From the NCBI GenBank assembly GCA_021904315.1, contig CM038921.1, positions 9,764,146-9,828,145 on the forward strand: a DNA stretch of 64,000 nucleotides, given 5' to 3'. The DNA is from Sphagnum magellanicum. Its lineage: Eukaryota > Streptophyta > Sphagnopsida > Sphagnales > Sphagnaceae. Both the position numbers and the translations under genes were made by a program. The notes below the pieces were generated by a model. The model made no database searches. It saw only the letters and a program-made list of their open reading frames with translations, and was not told where the DNA came from. Below are positions 1-13,083 of the stretch, piece by piece; position 1 is the first letter of the stretch, and every line of letters starts with the position of its first letter.

Positions 1-129
1 CCCAACATTGGTCTTTACATGAAGATCTCAAGGCTAATGTAGGAAATTGGAAATGCCAACAAGGTGGTTTTTTCCTTTTTGAATACCTCTTTTCTCCCCC
101 ATCATTGTAAAAATGGGGAATCTATCTCT

Positions 130-955
130 GAAGGACGATAATTTGTTTGTTTTGTCTCTTGACTTGAGATCTCCCAAATGGAGAATCAAGGGACCTCTTG
201 GCATGCTCTGGTAATCTTGGAAAGCCTTCAATGAATAAGGGGTGCACAGGAATTGGTTTCATAATATTTCAACCCATAATGAGAAAGTTATTGAATATCA
301 AAGTTATTTGTAGAGTCCCGCGGTTAGGGGGCGAGTTCAGCCAGTTTGATCCCAATAGGGTACGAAATCAGTGATAGGGACTCAATTTTTAACAAACCAA
401 ATTAATGGGGAGCGGAACTGGAGTTTGCACTGATTTTGGTGCAAAAATTAGTTTCGTCCTAAGCGCCTGCACTACTCCTGCTACATTTTCAATGCTATGA
501 CATGTATTACTGTTGTAATTATTCTCAAGCCATGTGCATTTAATCTTGAATTTTAACATTTGATGCCTTAACTTAGTGAAATTTCATCACTTTACAAATA
601 ACAATGCATCAAAATTAAAAGAGGGGTTAAGGGATGAAAGAAGGGCCTAGAAGGGGATGACTTTACAGATTTCTTTATTGGATAACTTTTTCATTGAAAA
701 TTCATTTAAATCAGAACTAAAGATTATAAGGGAAATTGGGCACACTCTTAGTATTGTTGGAAAGCACTCATTGATTAGCATTTAATAAAGGTGATTTGGA
801 AATTTTCAGACCTAAGGTGCTGGAGATAGAAAATTTTGAGTAATTTTTGTGATTGGAAATTCAATAAAATTGAAAAAAAGGTTTTGAAAAGAAAAAATAG
901 TTGGGTATCAAGTTCTCACTTGGGCCAATGGCGCAGGCTACACTAGTATGTATTA
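130..955 (-). repeat. R450, copy a, diverged and split by an insertion
   Basis: Two minus-strand pieces, 655-955 (left end, CACTAGTGTAGCCTGCGC) and 130-304 (right end, ACAAAACAAACAAAT then CAGAGATAGAT), together make one diverged copy. The intervening 305-654 is foreign sequence that includes GAGTCCCGCGGTTAGGGGGC. Unrecognised insertion. Confidence 0.6.
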
Positions 956-3096
956 TGTACAGTCTTTATATTTGTTTGGGGCGGGAAGGGTTCAACGTTT
1001 AATTACTAGACTTCAGAAGCATCTGAGAAGACATAGTTAAGGACAAATCATCTGACATCTGAATCAGCAACCTTTGTCTCAAATGAGCAGTCTCCAATCT
1101 TGACATCTTGTCACGATTTATGTTATTGTCACTGTGTTCCTGCAGTGGCCTCTAACTTTTAGTTCTCACCCAGCCCACCTCCCCCATCATCCATGTGGTG
1201 TGTGGTGGTTCTGGTCCATGGGTTGCAGTCCCAGTCTGTCATTCCTGGCCAGGCCGCCAGTTGCCTTCTCATTCCCACCAAATTAGCCTTTAAAACCAGT
1301 GTTGGCCGGTTCTTTGATTTTGTTAAGAACCTTCTGTTTTGGGTTGCTTTTAGTTTTAGAAATCAAAGAACCTCAAGTTCCAACATTTTGAAAATTTCAG
1401 ACTCTTGGAGCCTCTGGATTGTGGTCTTTAATATTTTCAAAGAACTCGCGATTCTCATGAAAGACCCAGCCAATATTGGTGGTTTAGGGTAGGTTCTTTG
1501 ATTTTTTTAGAAGCCCAATTAAGGGTCAACACTGTTTGAGGGTCAGAACTGGATTTTGAGAACCATCAGTCAAGGGTACATATACCCTGCCTTTACCCGT
1601 CGGTTCCAGGATCCAAAAAGTGAGAACCTCTCAACACTGCTTAAAACTGTATTGAGAGACATGTGTTATTGGTTTTGAGTTTTGAGGGGTATTATTTTTT
1701 TTCCAAATGGCCCAAATAAGTGTTTTTTTTTGGGTTTTCTAGTCACCAAATTTCAAAACATAATTTTAAAATGATTTTAAAATTTCCAGATTCCATATTA
1801 CGTTTCCATGGGGTTGCCAAAAGTATGAAAGGATGCTTAAATTCTTTTATTTTCACTTCTAGTTTATAGCCAGATTTGGCAAAGTTGTCTTTTGGGTGAT
1901 CATCACTTCAATTGCATCACAAATTGGAATTTTTAAAAAAAAGTATTGGTGGCCGTATCCTAGCTAGTATAGTGTGCTAGCAGATTCAACAATAAGTAAC
2001 TATTAAAAAACAAATTCAGCACTTTTGAAATTTTATGAAATGCAATTAAGCTGAACTTAAAGAATAAAAACTACACATGAATAGTTTCTTATAGTATGTG
2101 CCAGATTCTCAAGAGAAATTATAATAATTATTCAACATCAATGTGTCAAATCTGTCAACACAATATGATATCACATTGAGCTCCACACGAGATTTTTCAA
2201 ACTCACAAACGTTGCCAGTTGCACATAACATGATCCTCTCTCTTAGATTACAAAGGGAGACTAGGAGAAGTTTGATTGTTCATATCGATTGATCAAACCT
2301 TTAAGTGTAGGGTAAAGCCCTGTGTTGGATGAGGACATCACCAGCATGGTGGTGCAATTTCAGTAATGCCCTCATCCAAGCGTGTTACCCCATGTAACAA
2401 TGCTGCATAAAATGGAAGATCCCACTCTAGGTAGTTCAGAAGATCCATCCATGGAACAGAAAAACCAGTTCAAAAACAAAATAACCCCTCCCTTAGGCGA
2501 CAGGAAACTACAGTAGAAAACATGGCCTCCAAATACACACCTAGAAATTTTCTGCAGGTCTTTGTGAGTGCAGAATTAATCTTTGCCTGGATGAAGAATC
2601 TGTTGCACATGGGTTTAGTAAATGTCTTCATAAATTGAGCCTTTCTTAAAAGCTGCTATGTTGGTCGGTCTATCACTGCTTTGTGCTGATAGTGGATCAA
2701 GTGCTTGCTTGATTCATAAGTCTGGGGTGACCTGCAAAATACTCTCTCCTTTTAGAAATTTTCTGTCAGCAACACTTTTGCTTCTCATAATTCACAACTC
2801 TTCCTGTCCTTCCTCTCCATTTGTCACACAAAACAATAGAATCCAATACTGAAACACTGAAAATGCACATGGGCAATTTTGAATTTGTCTGATTTTTGCT
2901 TCATTAGCCGTATTGGGACAGGGTTGTTTTTATGGTCTAATTTTGTGAGGCAGGCAGACTAGTGATTAACCACAAGAGGGATTAACCAAATTTGGCTACG
3001 AGACAGCAATGAAAGTAGAAAATTTCAAGAATCTTGCTATATGTATTGACAACTTGCTGGAATGTATTCAAGTCTAAATATGTGATTTCAGCAATT
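956..3096. other. Intergenic, no gene seen
   Basis: Short open frames only, none with family similarity. A phrase GGTTCTTTGATTTT recurs at about 1.31 and 1.49 kb. Confidence 0.5.
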
Positions 3097-3272
3097 CTAC
3101 TCTCCTGAAGTAGTAATTTTTTTTTGAAAAAATCCTTAGTGTGAGTCCCAATGGATTTTTGTTTGTCACCAAATGGGGACAATCCTACTCTCCTGATCTA
3201 GTGAACTTTTTTTTGAAAAAATCATTCATGTGAGTCCCAATGGATTTTTTTGGTCACCAAACGGGGACAATC
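3097..3272. repeat. Tandem duplication, two 88-bp units
   Basis: Units 3097-3184 and 3185-3272 share ACTCTCCTGA, TTTTTTTGAAAAAATC, GTGAGTCCCAATGGATTTTT and GGGGACAATCC with some divergence. Confidence 0.85.
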
Positions 3273-4088
3273 CGCCCCCAAAAAACCGCTGAATGGGATG
3301 TTTGAAGACAGAATGGTCATGCTTTCTTTCTACTCCATTATCTTAGTTATAGGGTGTCGTGCAAATTGAAAGGCAAAAGAAGCAGTACTACAGAGAATCT
3401 AAATGCATAAGGGGGGGCGGCATTATATGTGTAAGGCCAAAATATCCTCACAAAGCACCCAATGCCAGTAAGTAAAGTTGCTACAAAAGTCAAGATGCAG
3501 TCTGGAAGACATGCATGCCCACTAAAAGAGAAGTCACTTTTAGTGTAGGATGACTGTTGGACATAAGAAACAAGGGGGTTGGCATTTTCCAAAATACATG
3601 TGCTCATTCATGTATATGCTGCTGGTAGGTTTCAATGTACTAAACTTGGATTTTCCATCAACTATGTAGGCCCTCAGCCTGTATTGCTCTTCAAGGTCTG
3701 TGTGTCAATGACTCCTCCTCCGGCCCAGCAGCATGGCTACTCTCTCACAAGACAATCAAGTTCTAAAAGTACAGACAGAGACAAATCAGGGTGTCCCACA
3801 GTTCAGCGTGGGTCCTTTATTGCGGGAAACTTTCGCCACTTGGCAACAAAACGAAATCCTGTCCCACTCGTCCAAATTAAGGATTTTTGTGAAAAAAAAT
3901 ACACCAAAGTCGCCAAATCTCCAGGAACTTTTTCCTGAAATCGCCATATTTAGACAATGGGTTCCTGCACCTTGAACTTTTCTACTTCCCTCTCTGACCT
4001 GTAGCCAGATTTGGCTAATTCCTCTTGTGGATAATAATGGACAGTTTAACTAAATTACAAAATTGGAAAACAAAAACCCTGACTGGGA
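3273..4088. other. Intergenic, no supported gene
   Basis: Overlapping open frames on both strands (3347-3607 minus, 3579-3938 plus) have no recognisable domain and partly shadow each other. Confidence 0.4.
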
Positions 4089-4264
4089 GGGTTGCTAGGA
4101 TTTCAATCTGTCTCTGAGAACAAATTGTGACGTGTACACCTGTGAAATCCCATTAAACCCTAAACCCTCAAAAGCAGGGTTGCTAGTATTTCAATCTGTC
4201 TCTGAGAACAAATTGTGACGTGTACACCTATGAAATCCCATTAAACCCTAAACCCTCAAAAGCA
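4089..4264. repeat. Tandem duplication, two 88-bp units with telobox motif
   Basis: Units 4089-4176 and 4177-4264 are nearly identical (two or three differences). Each carries TTAAACCCTAAACCCTC, which contains the plant telobox AAACCCTAA. Confidence 0.92.
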
Positions 4265-6826
4265 ATGCCATTATAGGGATCCCATGAATCTATCAAATCC
4301 TGTAAAGCTTTATTTAAAAACACACCATAGATTAGGAAAATGTCCAAAGGAGTAAAAAAATAAAGGAAAAGGGAGAAGGGAGAAGTTACAGGACATCAAG
4401 TTGCTTCAAAGCCATGAATCTGATCACCACCCAATGAACCAACAAAGTGTAAACATCTATATCCTTAGACTATTGGGTGTTGATGAAAGTCATTATAGCT
4501 ACTCAATCAGCCTCTCAGAAGTCCTAAGTGACAGGGTTTTCCTGTTTATTGTTTTTCCCTCTTGCAGAAATGTGATATTGTAATGGTAATTTGTACCCTC
4601 CACCCTTTTGGGATCAATGAATTTGTTATTTTCATTTCCTGAAAACTTGTAGGTATAAAACACAATGTCAGCTGATTACCAAAGTAGGTAGGTCATCCAT
4701 CTTCGGACATCCTCAACTGTCATTGGAATGTTCATCATCTGGCGCCCTTGTTTTTAAAAAATTTCATCTGCCTCTCCAATCAACCCTCTCTTGCCAGTCT
4801 TTGGCAGGTTCACTACTATGGTGATCATGTATATCTCCTTTTCTTTTTAGTGAGAGGCATAAGTAATTTTTTTCTTTTTTAATATATTTCTAAGGTGATA
4901 AAAATTTCCTGAAATAACTTGGAAATATTACTCTAAAAGAAAAAAATTCAAGTTTTTCCAAGTTTTTGTGAAAGCTCTTTTCAAGATAGCAAAAATTCAT
5001 CACAGAAAAAACTGTTGATCATGAGCCCTGATTATCTTAGCAATCACTCAAGACAAAGAACCCCAAGATATTGGGGTTGGGTTTAGAATAAGAAAATAAA
5101 ATTAAGGGAACTCCACATCTTTTATGGAACAAATTGTAGGGAAGGAGTCAAGTCACACAAATACAAGTCAGTAATGAGAGCGACAAATATTTGACAAATA
5201 ATATACGAAAGTTGAAGAAGGTAATGAGAATAAAACTAAATTAATGAAACATAGAAAGTTCCAGAGACATAGGGAGACATACAGGCTAAGGAATGGTCGA
5301 GCACACAAACAAAACAAAACATGTCCAATGCCAAGGACACAAAATTGAATGTAAAGAACAAGACAAGCACCATTAGACATCATCATGCACTTTTCTCTTT
5401 GCTTTCATGTCAAGTAAAATTATGAAATAATAAAGTTATCCACAACTAAAAGGGTACTCAATATAAAAAGTTGCACCTTTATCATATAAAGCGGGTGAGT
5501 TTACGGTGAGATTGAAAACTTGACACAAAAAAAAAATACATTGACATTAAATAGGGCCTAAAACTCATTTCCCCCAATGTTAGTGGTAAAATAAATTTCA
5601 ACTTGAGATTTTAGTTTTCTTTTGTTGTTGTTGTCATTAATGCTACAACTATTCAGCAAGCATTTTGAATCCTATGCAATTAGTGTCCAAATTCAACATT
5701 TGAATCACCATTTTGATGAAACTTGTTTTGTACAAATATCTAACAAATGAAATAGTAGGTGAAAAAGGGTTACAAGATGAAAAAAGGGCCCAAAGCCAAG
5801 GTTATTTTGAAGATGACTTTAATATGCTAGATAATAGTATAAAAACATGAATGCAATAATTGTCCAACTTTGTTTTAAATCAAATTCCAAGCTTGGTAGC
5901 ATTTTTATAAAAAAATTATGTGGTTTGCATTTGGAAGGTTGCAAGATTTTGAAAAGGAAGGTATTGGACAAAAAATGAATGTAAAATCTAAAATCTCTAA
6001 GTTTTAGAAGAGAATTTATGAAATATATTTTATGTCTAAATAATTTTTCACAACTTATGTTTTGAAAGAGGAATTAATCTAAATGTTATGGTAACGAAAA
6101 GTGCAACCTAATGATGCCATTAATTATTCACCCTCTTTTAACTACCTAGTGTAGTGATAAATTGGGCCAATTTTTATAATTCAAAAAATGAATAAATTTT
6201 TTTTTTTAAATAATTTAGAGATGATTTTCAAACTCCTATGATTAAAAAAATCCCAAGTAGTTGCTATGGTGTGATTCGCCAATATGTTAAGGAACGTTAT
6301 GGCAACTTAGTTTTTATACAATATGCACAAAATTGTGTTTTTTATTGTGGACCTACTCAATTTTGCAAGTCAACAACAAAAGAACCATTCCATCGTAGCT
6401 ATGTTATATGCAACCATTCATGTGCACACCCAACACATGAAAGCAAAAAGGAAAAAGCTTAAAGACTTTCCTTGATTATCTAAGTGTTTACAAAACATTA
6501 TATTATGATGAAATCTTGTTTGACAAGAGATTCAAAACAAGTTTCCAAATCCTTCACATATCCAATTCTTAGTTTCTTTCATACTCAATCACTTGGGTAT
6601 TCCACTATTGGATTATTGATAATTTTTTTACAATATTTAAGCATACTTGCATCTTAATGAATGATTTTCACACCATTGGATGCTTTTTATAATTAAAATA
6701 ATTTCATTATAAGCATTTTTCAATGCATCATTTGAAAAATGAATTTTCTACAATGATATACATCTATCAATGTGGAATTTGAAAAAATGTTTTGGATCAT
6801 GTAACATGCTTTTAAGCTCACTACGT
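4265..6826. other. Intergenic, AT-rich, nothing recognised
   Basis: Only short frames without family resemblance, such as 6238-6462 on the plus strand. Confidence 0.5.
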
Positions 6827-6827
6827 T

Positions 6828-6926
6828 AAAACATGGCATCCATGATTGATCCTTCTCAACTAGGTTAGTCATTCATACCATTTCTAGTCAAATTGAACCC
6901 TAGTTTAATCATGGATGCCATGTTTT
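6828..6926. repeat. Inverted repeat, 20-bp perfect arms
   Basis: AAAACATGGCATCCATGATT at 6828-6847 and its exact complement at 6907-6926, 59 bases apart. Each arm contains the self-complementary core ATGGCATCCAT. Confidence 0.85.
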
Positions 6927-7328
6927 GGCATAATGAAGGCAAGTAAAACTATGAAAATAAAAAAGATCACAACATTGGTCAAAGACAAACAATTGAATAA
7001 ATCAATTAAAAAGCATGAATATATTTGGTTATGCGGAAGGGATATCATGCTATTGAATTTTCATGGGTGAAGGGATTTGATATGGACCATAACCAAAAGG
7101 TGATTAATGTTTTCCACATCAACTAACAAGAAAAATTGTTGATATGTGATGAAGTCATTAGCTCATTCTTGGCCAAGGATGGCATATAACACAACTAATT
7201 AAAAACTATTATACGCCAAGTTCAATGTAAATTAAATTTCAAAACTTTATTCTTTGTGAAAATTGGATTGATGGTGTAAAAAAGTCATAAATCTGTGACA
7301 TAAACTACCCTGTGTATGTTCAAATCAA

Positions 7329-7473
7329 AATCAAATACCTTTTGACAACTTTGATTAGTTCAATGATAATGTTCATTTTGTTAAAAGGTATTTGATTTTG
7401 TGGGCTTTGTATATAAATTAACTATACATTTTGACAAAATGAACTTTATCATTGAATTAGTCAAAATTGTCAA
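7329..7473. repeat. Nested foldback sequence
   Basis: The arm 7329-7348 pairs with 7379-7398 (AAATACCTTTTGACAA type). The overlapping arm 7342-7381 pairs with 7434-7473 over about 40 bases with few mismatches. The middle segment can pair with either side. Confidence 0.8.
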
Positions 7474-7626
7474 TGTGTTGTTATTGGGGATGTTTAAGTT
7501 GAGTTAAGATGAATTTTGACCATAGACACCTAACGTGTTTTGACCATGGTGATGAAAAATTACATTATGATTGAAAGGGATTAAAATGTTGTGCATTACC
7601 CTATCAAGGTTTTTACATCCATTGTG

Positions 7627-8194
7627 TGGTGAAAGCATGATTAGGGAGACAATTTGTTCTATCATATTCATATTTTAAATGATTTTAAAATGTCATGTCA
7701 TATTTCACATGAACATTATCAAATTTTTAATCAACCATGTTGCAATATATTTTATTGGGAATCCCATTAAATGAATTATAAGATAAGAATGGATTCATAG
7801 TGGATTTTGGAACTAATAACATTCTTTCGATCATAAAGTACAAATTTAATATGTGAATTCTAAAAGTATGCCATGGTAGGGTCAATTTTTTTAATTAAAA
7901 AGTATGACAACATCAAATGAGATGTTTAAAAATAAGAAATGCATTAGAACTTTCACTATATTAATTTTTTTATTTTTAAATTTTTAATTTACATCATCAT
8001 ATGTTATTAATCCATTTTCATGGAATTTTTGACCAATTATATATTTAACCATGTACAAACTTGGAGTTACCCATATTTTTGAATGCATAACATAAGGAAA
8101 TGTACATTGAACACATAAGTTGTTAATAATGAAAGTGGTGTTAAGACTAAACTTTAAAAAACCAAAACTAAACCACCTAACCATGTTTTCACCT
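7627..8194. mobile_element. Possible further member of the same TIR family
   Basis: The left end reads TGGTGAAAGCATGATTAGG and the right end, inverted, reads AAGGTGAAAACATGGTTAGG, a good TIR match to the three clear copies. The flanking four bases do not agree, so either the duplication has decayed or the ends are coincidental. Confidence 0.4.
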
Positions 8195-10630
8195 TATTAT
8201 TTTCAACAACAAAGTTCCATTTGTTTAAGGATGATCCAATTAGGTTTTTCCATCCTACATAAACACTTCGCTCAAGTTTCATTTGCAAAAGGGCAAATCC
8301 CTTGTTCATGACTTAATATTAAACTCTTACTCTTGGTTAATCCATCCAAAATGGAAGATCTCATTATGGTTGAAATTCTCTCATGGCATCATGTAGGTGG
8401 AGGTTAAACCTTCAAATATGAAAAGTAAAAAAATCATCATCTAATAGGAAACAATTTAGGTAGTGGCCACCAATGCACCCTATTCCATTGGAAACATGTC
8501 ATGATTTAATTGGACATGAACTTCTAACTTACTTGATCACATCAAGTTGCACCCTAGTTACCTATTTTCTACAAGATAGGTCTTGTATGTAGGAAGGTTT
8601 GATAAAAAAATGGCTAATAGGAAATAAATGCATGTAAATGGTTGGTTCATGTAGGTAAGAACTATCACATGTCATTAATATGTAGTTAATTAAAGCAAAA
8701 ACTTGAGCCAATATGGTTAGTTGGTGAATTAGAACCCAACGTAAAAATGTTCTTTTGTCCATCCACCATCCATGCATCCTTTGTGTTGCATTCATGTTAT
8801 TGGTTCATGATTTTAGGTGCCGTAATGTAGATGGATATATGGACCTTTGTGGATGAAAATAATGGAACATAATTTCATTAAAAAATAGGACAAACTAATC
8901 CAAGTATTTCAAAGTCTTGTTCCCTTTGGTAATATTTTTGGAAAAGTCACTATTTTTTAATGAATTTCCATCAAAGAATTTTGCTTATTGTTTGGAGGTG
9001 GCCCAATAGTAAAGGGAAAATGTTCTTTTTGGTGTCAATGTTGCATAATACAAGTGGACTATAGTTGCATTAATGACCAAGATGTTGTAAGTCTAATGAC
9101 AAAATGATGTTTATAAAAAATTTGACATTGTTTCCTTTTGCACAATTCAATCACTATGAATAAAAACTCCATCAAAACACCAAGAAAAATATGGGGTGTG
9201 CACATACATGTTTTTTTCTTTGCACAAAATAATTTTAAATGTTTTCACAAACAACTATACTTTAATAGCTAAAGGTTTTGTTACCCAATTCATAATAATG
9301 TTTTTGCTTACATTTTGCCATATGTTGTACTTCTCCCTCAAGTCTGACTACATTTAATAATCTCCAAATAAATGGATTGAGAAACAAAAAAATAAAATTA
9401 CACTCATCTAATTAAATATTTAAGACTTAACCTTTTAACATCATGAAATATAACAATCTTTTTTTTAGTAGTACCAACAAAATTATATTCATGGGTGAAA
9501 GCATGGTAAAGTAGATCACAAATGTTCCTTGCAACATAAATGAAAAGTAGCTAAAAAATATGTTTTGAAATATTATGAAATTCAAGGATTAATATGAACA
9601 TTTTTTTCAACTTTGTTAAAAATTTAAATAAAAAAGTACATGTTTAAAGTAGGTTTAAATATATTCATGGGAATTCAAGCAAATGTCATTGTCTACTTTA
9701 TAGCCCTTATGTAGATCATAAATAGATGATATATTACATTTTTAAAATTTTTGAATAAAAGGTGCCTAAAATGTATTTATGGCTTTTCATCTTTTTCACA
9801 TTCTAATAAAAATATATCTATCCTATAAGGTAAAAGTAGGTTTGAAAAAAATATTTACTAGTCAATTTCAAACCTACTTGTTACCCACTTTTATTATACT
9901 ATTTTTTTTTCAAATTTCATACTCAATTTACTACAAACCCAATGTAGGCATGGATGTTTTCAAAATGAAAAATAAAAACTTTCCAATCTATTTTTTTGTG
10001 TTTTTGTAGAAAACTATCATATTTTAAAATGAGATTTTAAGCGAACTATTTTTTTTGGCCTATTTTAGCATGCTTTCACCCTCATTTAACTTTAACTTTT
10101 TACATTTATCATCAAACTTGTTCTTTCCATGATTAATTAATTCAATAAATTGTTAATCATCAACAAAAGTTACAATAGTCACAAACTTTCCAATAACATG
10201 ATAATAATCACAAACATTCCAAAATCACTGGCACTCCATACTTGGGTTTAATTGTCACCTTATCGTATGGTGCATGACGATAATTTGGTGAAAGATGAAA
10301 GCGAAATCGTTGAAGTACTAGAACCAACACTAGTTTTGCTTCCTCCAAAGCAAATCCTTGTCCCACACAAAACCTTGGCCCAAATGAAAAAGGCATAAAA
10401 GCAAATGGGTTTTTGCTTGCATTAGTAATACCATTGATGAATCTTTCTGGCTTGAATTCATGTACGTCTGTTCCCCAAAACTCAGGATCATGGTGAATGG
10501 CAAGCCTAGGAAAATATAAGTTCAATCCTTTTGGGATGTGTAGGTCCCCCAATTTTGTATCCATTGATGCTTCTCTGCTTTGACCTGAAAATGGCGAAAA
10601 TAGACGAAGAGTCTCATTCAAAATCATAGT
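8100..10630 (-). repeat. Inverted segmental duplication, arm A (includes the last P450 exon)
   Basis: This is the partner of the arm at 19.67-22.54 kb, in opposite orientation and separated from it by about 9 kb. It contains the functional last exon of the P450 gene plus about 2 kb of its 3' flank, and carries the 589-bp TIR element at 9493-10081 that is absent from arm B. Which arm is ancestral follows from the intact gene being here. Confidence 0.78.
9493..10081. mobile_element. Non-autonomous TIR DNA element, 589 bp, TSD TCAT
   Basis: The ends are inverted repeats beginning GGGTGAAAGCATG and continuing with similarity for about 22 bp (roughly 20 of 22 match). The direct 4-bp duplications TCAT lie at 9489-9492 and 10082-10085. 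The equivalent position in the duplicated arm (about 20.19 kb) lacks the element and reads through as an empty site. No transposase reading frame is visible; the interior is AT-rich. Confidence 0.75.
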
Positions 10631-13083
10631 CAACTGCACCCACATCCAACCGCATTGTAAATAATCAAATTTGTGCAAAGATGTGAGATAAACAAAACTT
10701 CAAATGGGTTGACTAAAGATTCAAAATACCGTTTTCAATTTGTTGAACATGTTGACATCAATTGCATGATCACCATGTCCACATACTTTTATGATTTCTT
10801 CACGAGCACGTTCTTGCCAAGTTGTGTGGGATGCTAACAACATCATGGCCCATGTGAGAAGAGTTGTTGTTGTTTCATGTCCTGCTATGAAAAAAGTCTT
10901 ACAATTATCCATCAATGCTTTCATGCCGAAATGGACCTTTCCACCCTTGATAGTAGTTTCTTCTATTGTTGCACCAAGCATGAGACCCAACAAGTCATTT
11001 CCATATGAAGTGTTGTCAGCCATTTTCACCATATCCTTTCGTGATTGAATAATTTGCCTTAAAGAGCTTGAGATGGCAATTTGGGTCAAAATTATTTTGA
11101 TGTTTAATGGCATTGGAAGAAGACTACAAACACACAAAACAACAAATTTAGGAATGGAACAACATAAGAAAACTAAAAACCTTGCACTTAAAGACTAGTT
11201 TTTTTAAAGGTTTGTATGGTGTTTAATGTTTTTTTATTGGGCCAAATTTCTCCTTTTTGATTGAAAAATTCATGAATTCTTGGGAACTTTTGTTTTTCTA
11301 GTGTAAATTCAACTAATTTTTCTTCTACATTTTTTTTTTGTTAAAGTTCATGACATTTTCAATATAAAATAATATTTAAAAAATTAATGGTGTTTAAAAC
11401 ATCAACATGATCATATCAATGGTATAAAAGATATTTAGGGAATACGACATGAATGAATGAATGAACCTGTATCCTGGCATTGCACCAAATCGTTGTCTCC
11501 TTCTTTGACCAAGAAGATTAATGAGTGCAACTTGTTGTTCAAACACTTTTTTTCCTTTTTCATAACTACTACCAAAGGCAGTATGTGAAATTATATCAGC
11601 CGTCACATGTGTCATGTAAGCACCCACTTCAAGCTCCACATGGCCCCCACCATCCCTCACTTTCTTCTCCCATTCATCTACCATAGATGATGCACTCTTT
11701 TCCATTGCTACTACCATTGCCTGCAAATTAATAATAATATCCATGCCATGCATGAACCCATCAAGTTTATATACTAGTATTTCCATTTAGACTAGTTGAT
11801 AAAAAAAACACTAAATGCCAAGTTTTCTTACAACATAGCCCTATCCAGAAAAAGTTTGAACTTGGGTGGGTGGATAATTTCAAGGATTTTCATCAATGTT
11901 GTCAACATTACAAAATGAATCTAAATACTTATGAAATAGCTTGGAAAAAACAATTGACACTCTACAACATTGTTTAAGTTCTAGATTATTAGTTGTTTTT
12001 TGACTTTTCAATTCATAATAGTTCTAAAATATTCTTTCCAAAGATTTGTCGAAAACATTTGTAGTGTTGTTTTTGTTTGTACCTTGAGATTTTCATGATG
12101 GAAGGCAGGGCTTACAATTCGACGATGGAGAGCCCATTCCTCTCCATCAGTTGTCACCAACCCCTTTCCAATAACTGGCTTTGTAGATCTAATCATTATT
12201 TGAGACTTTGTAAACACATGATCCTTGTTTGTCAAAACTTGTTTAATGAGATCAAGGTCTGTTATTGTTATTCTTGGCTCCCATCCAAACCACCACAAAT
12301 AGCTCTTTCCTGGCATGCAAAACATTTAATAATTTTTTGTTCATGACTTATTATCGACAAGCTTCATCATGAAGAGATGTCTAGATTCACAATCTCAAAC
12401 ACAATTGTCCCCCATACGCCTAAAAGACACATTAGAATCCTTACCAAAAAGCTTTGTTATACAATGAAACTTCACAAAAGAGAAAGTAAGCTCTAGGGCA
12501 CTCAAAACTCCATTCTTACTTTGATATGACTCGGTTTAGGCAAGATTGCAAATTCTAAGTTTCTTGTAGAAAATTCTCAACATAACCATCACCCTATTGT
12601 GGATGCTCCCTCCTCTTTCCAAAAACTATCAAACCCTAATTCTAGAGATCAATCATCAGTACTGCAATCCTCAATTATAATTGCAAGATAGGGAGAAATG
12701 AAAATACCTAGTACAATTGAGAGAGATGAAAATTTGGAGCTTAGAGGAAAAAACTCACCATAAGCTTGGCAATTCTGAACATGAAAAGGCAGAATATGAG
12801 ATACAATATCGTAGTCACCTGTCTTCATGTCCTTCTCTTCTTCAGCCTCGGCAAGTGCAATAAGTTCGGGCATGTTTCCCAGGAACAAATGAGAATAGGG
12901 TCCTTTCACTCCTTGTCTATTCATGATACTCTTGATCCTCATGGGAGTAATCACAAACTTGTCCACCATCCCCACAATGATGTAAGCAACCCACATTAGG
13001 AGTACTGTGAGTAGAGATGTAGACAGTGTGGACCATATCTGGTGGTTCCCCAAATAAATTTCCATTGAATTTATGAATGGCAA
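10208..13083 (-). CDS. Cytochrome P450, clan 72, CYP735-like (5 exons, complete)
   Basis: A membrane-bound heme monooxygenase of 541 aa. Exons on the minus strand: 13083-12759, 12309-12083, 11720-11467, 11123-10730 and 10633-10208. All introns are GT-AG and phases match at each junction. A hydrophobic anchor lies near residues 17-42. The I-helix motif AGHETT is at about 349-354, ETLR (ExxR) at 407-410, PERF at 462-465, and the heme loop FSFGPRFCVG at about 482-491 with Cys 489. Length is normal for the family. Segments such as SYGNDLLG and IKPKYGV recall CYP735A, which trans-hydroxylates isopentenyl-type cytokinins, but CYP709 and other clan-72 families are close. Substrate is therefore inference. 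The start is the first in-frame Met, six residues before a second one. A broken inverted copy of the last exon lies at 19.7-20.07 kb. Certain as a P450, moderate for the subfamily. Confidence 0.93.

Noticed and set aside
3347-3938. Frames of 86 and 119 aa on opposite strands
   Set aside because: They overlap at their ends, have no domain, and the surrounding sequence is ordinary intergenic DNA.
4145-4264. AAACCCTAAACCCT as an interstitial telomere
   Set aside because: Only about two units per copy; better described as telobox motifs within a tandem duplication.
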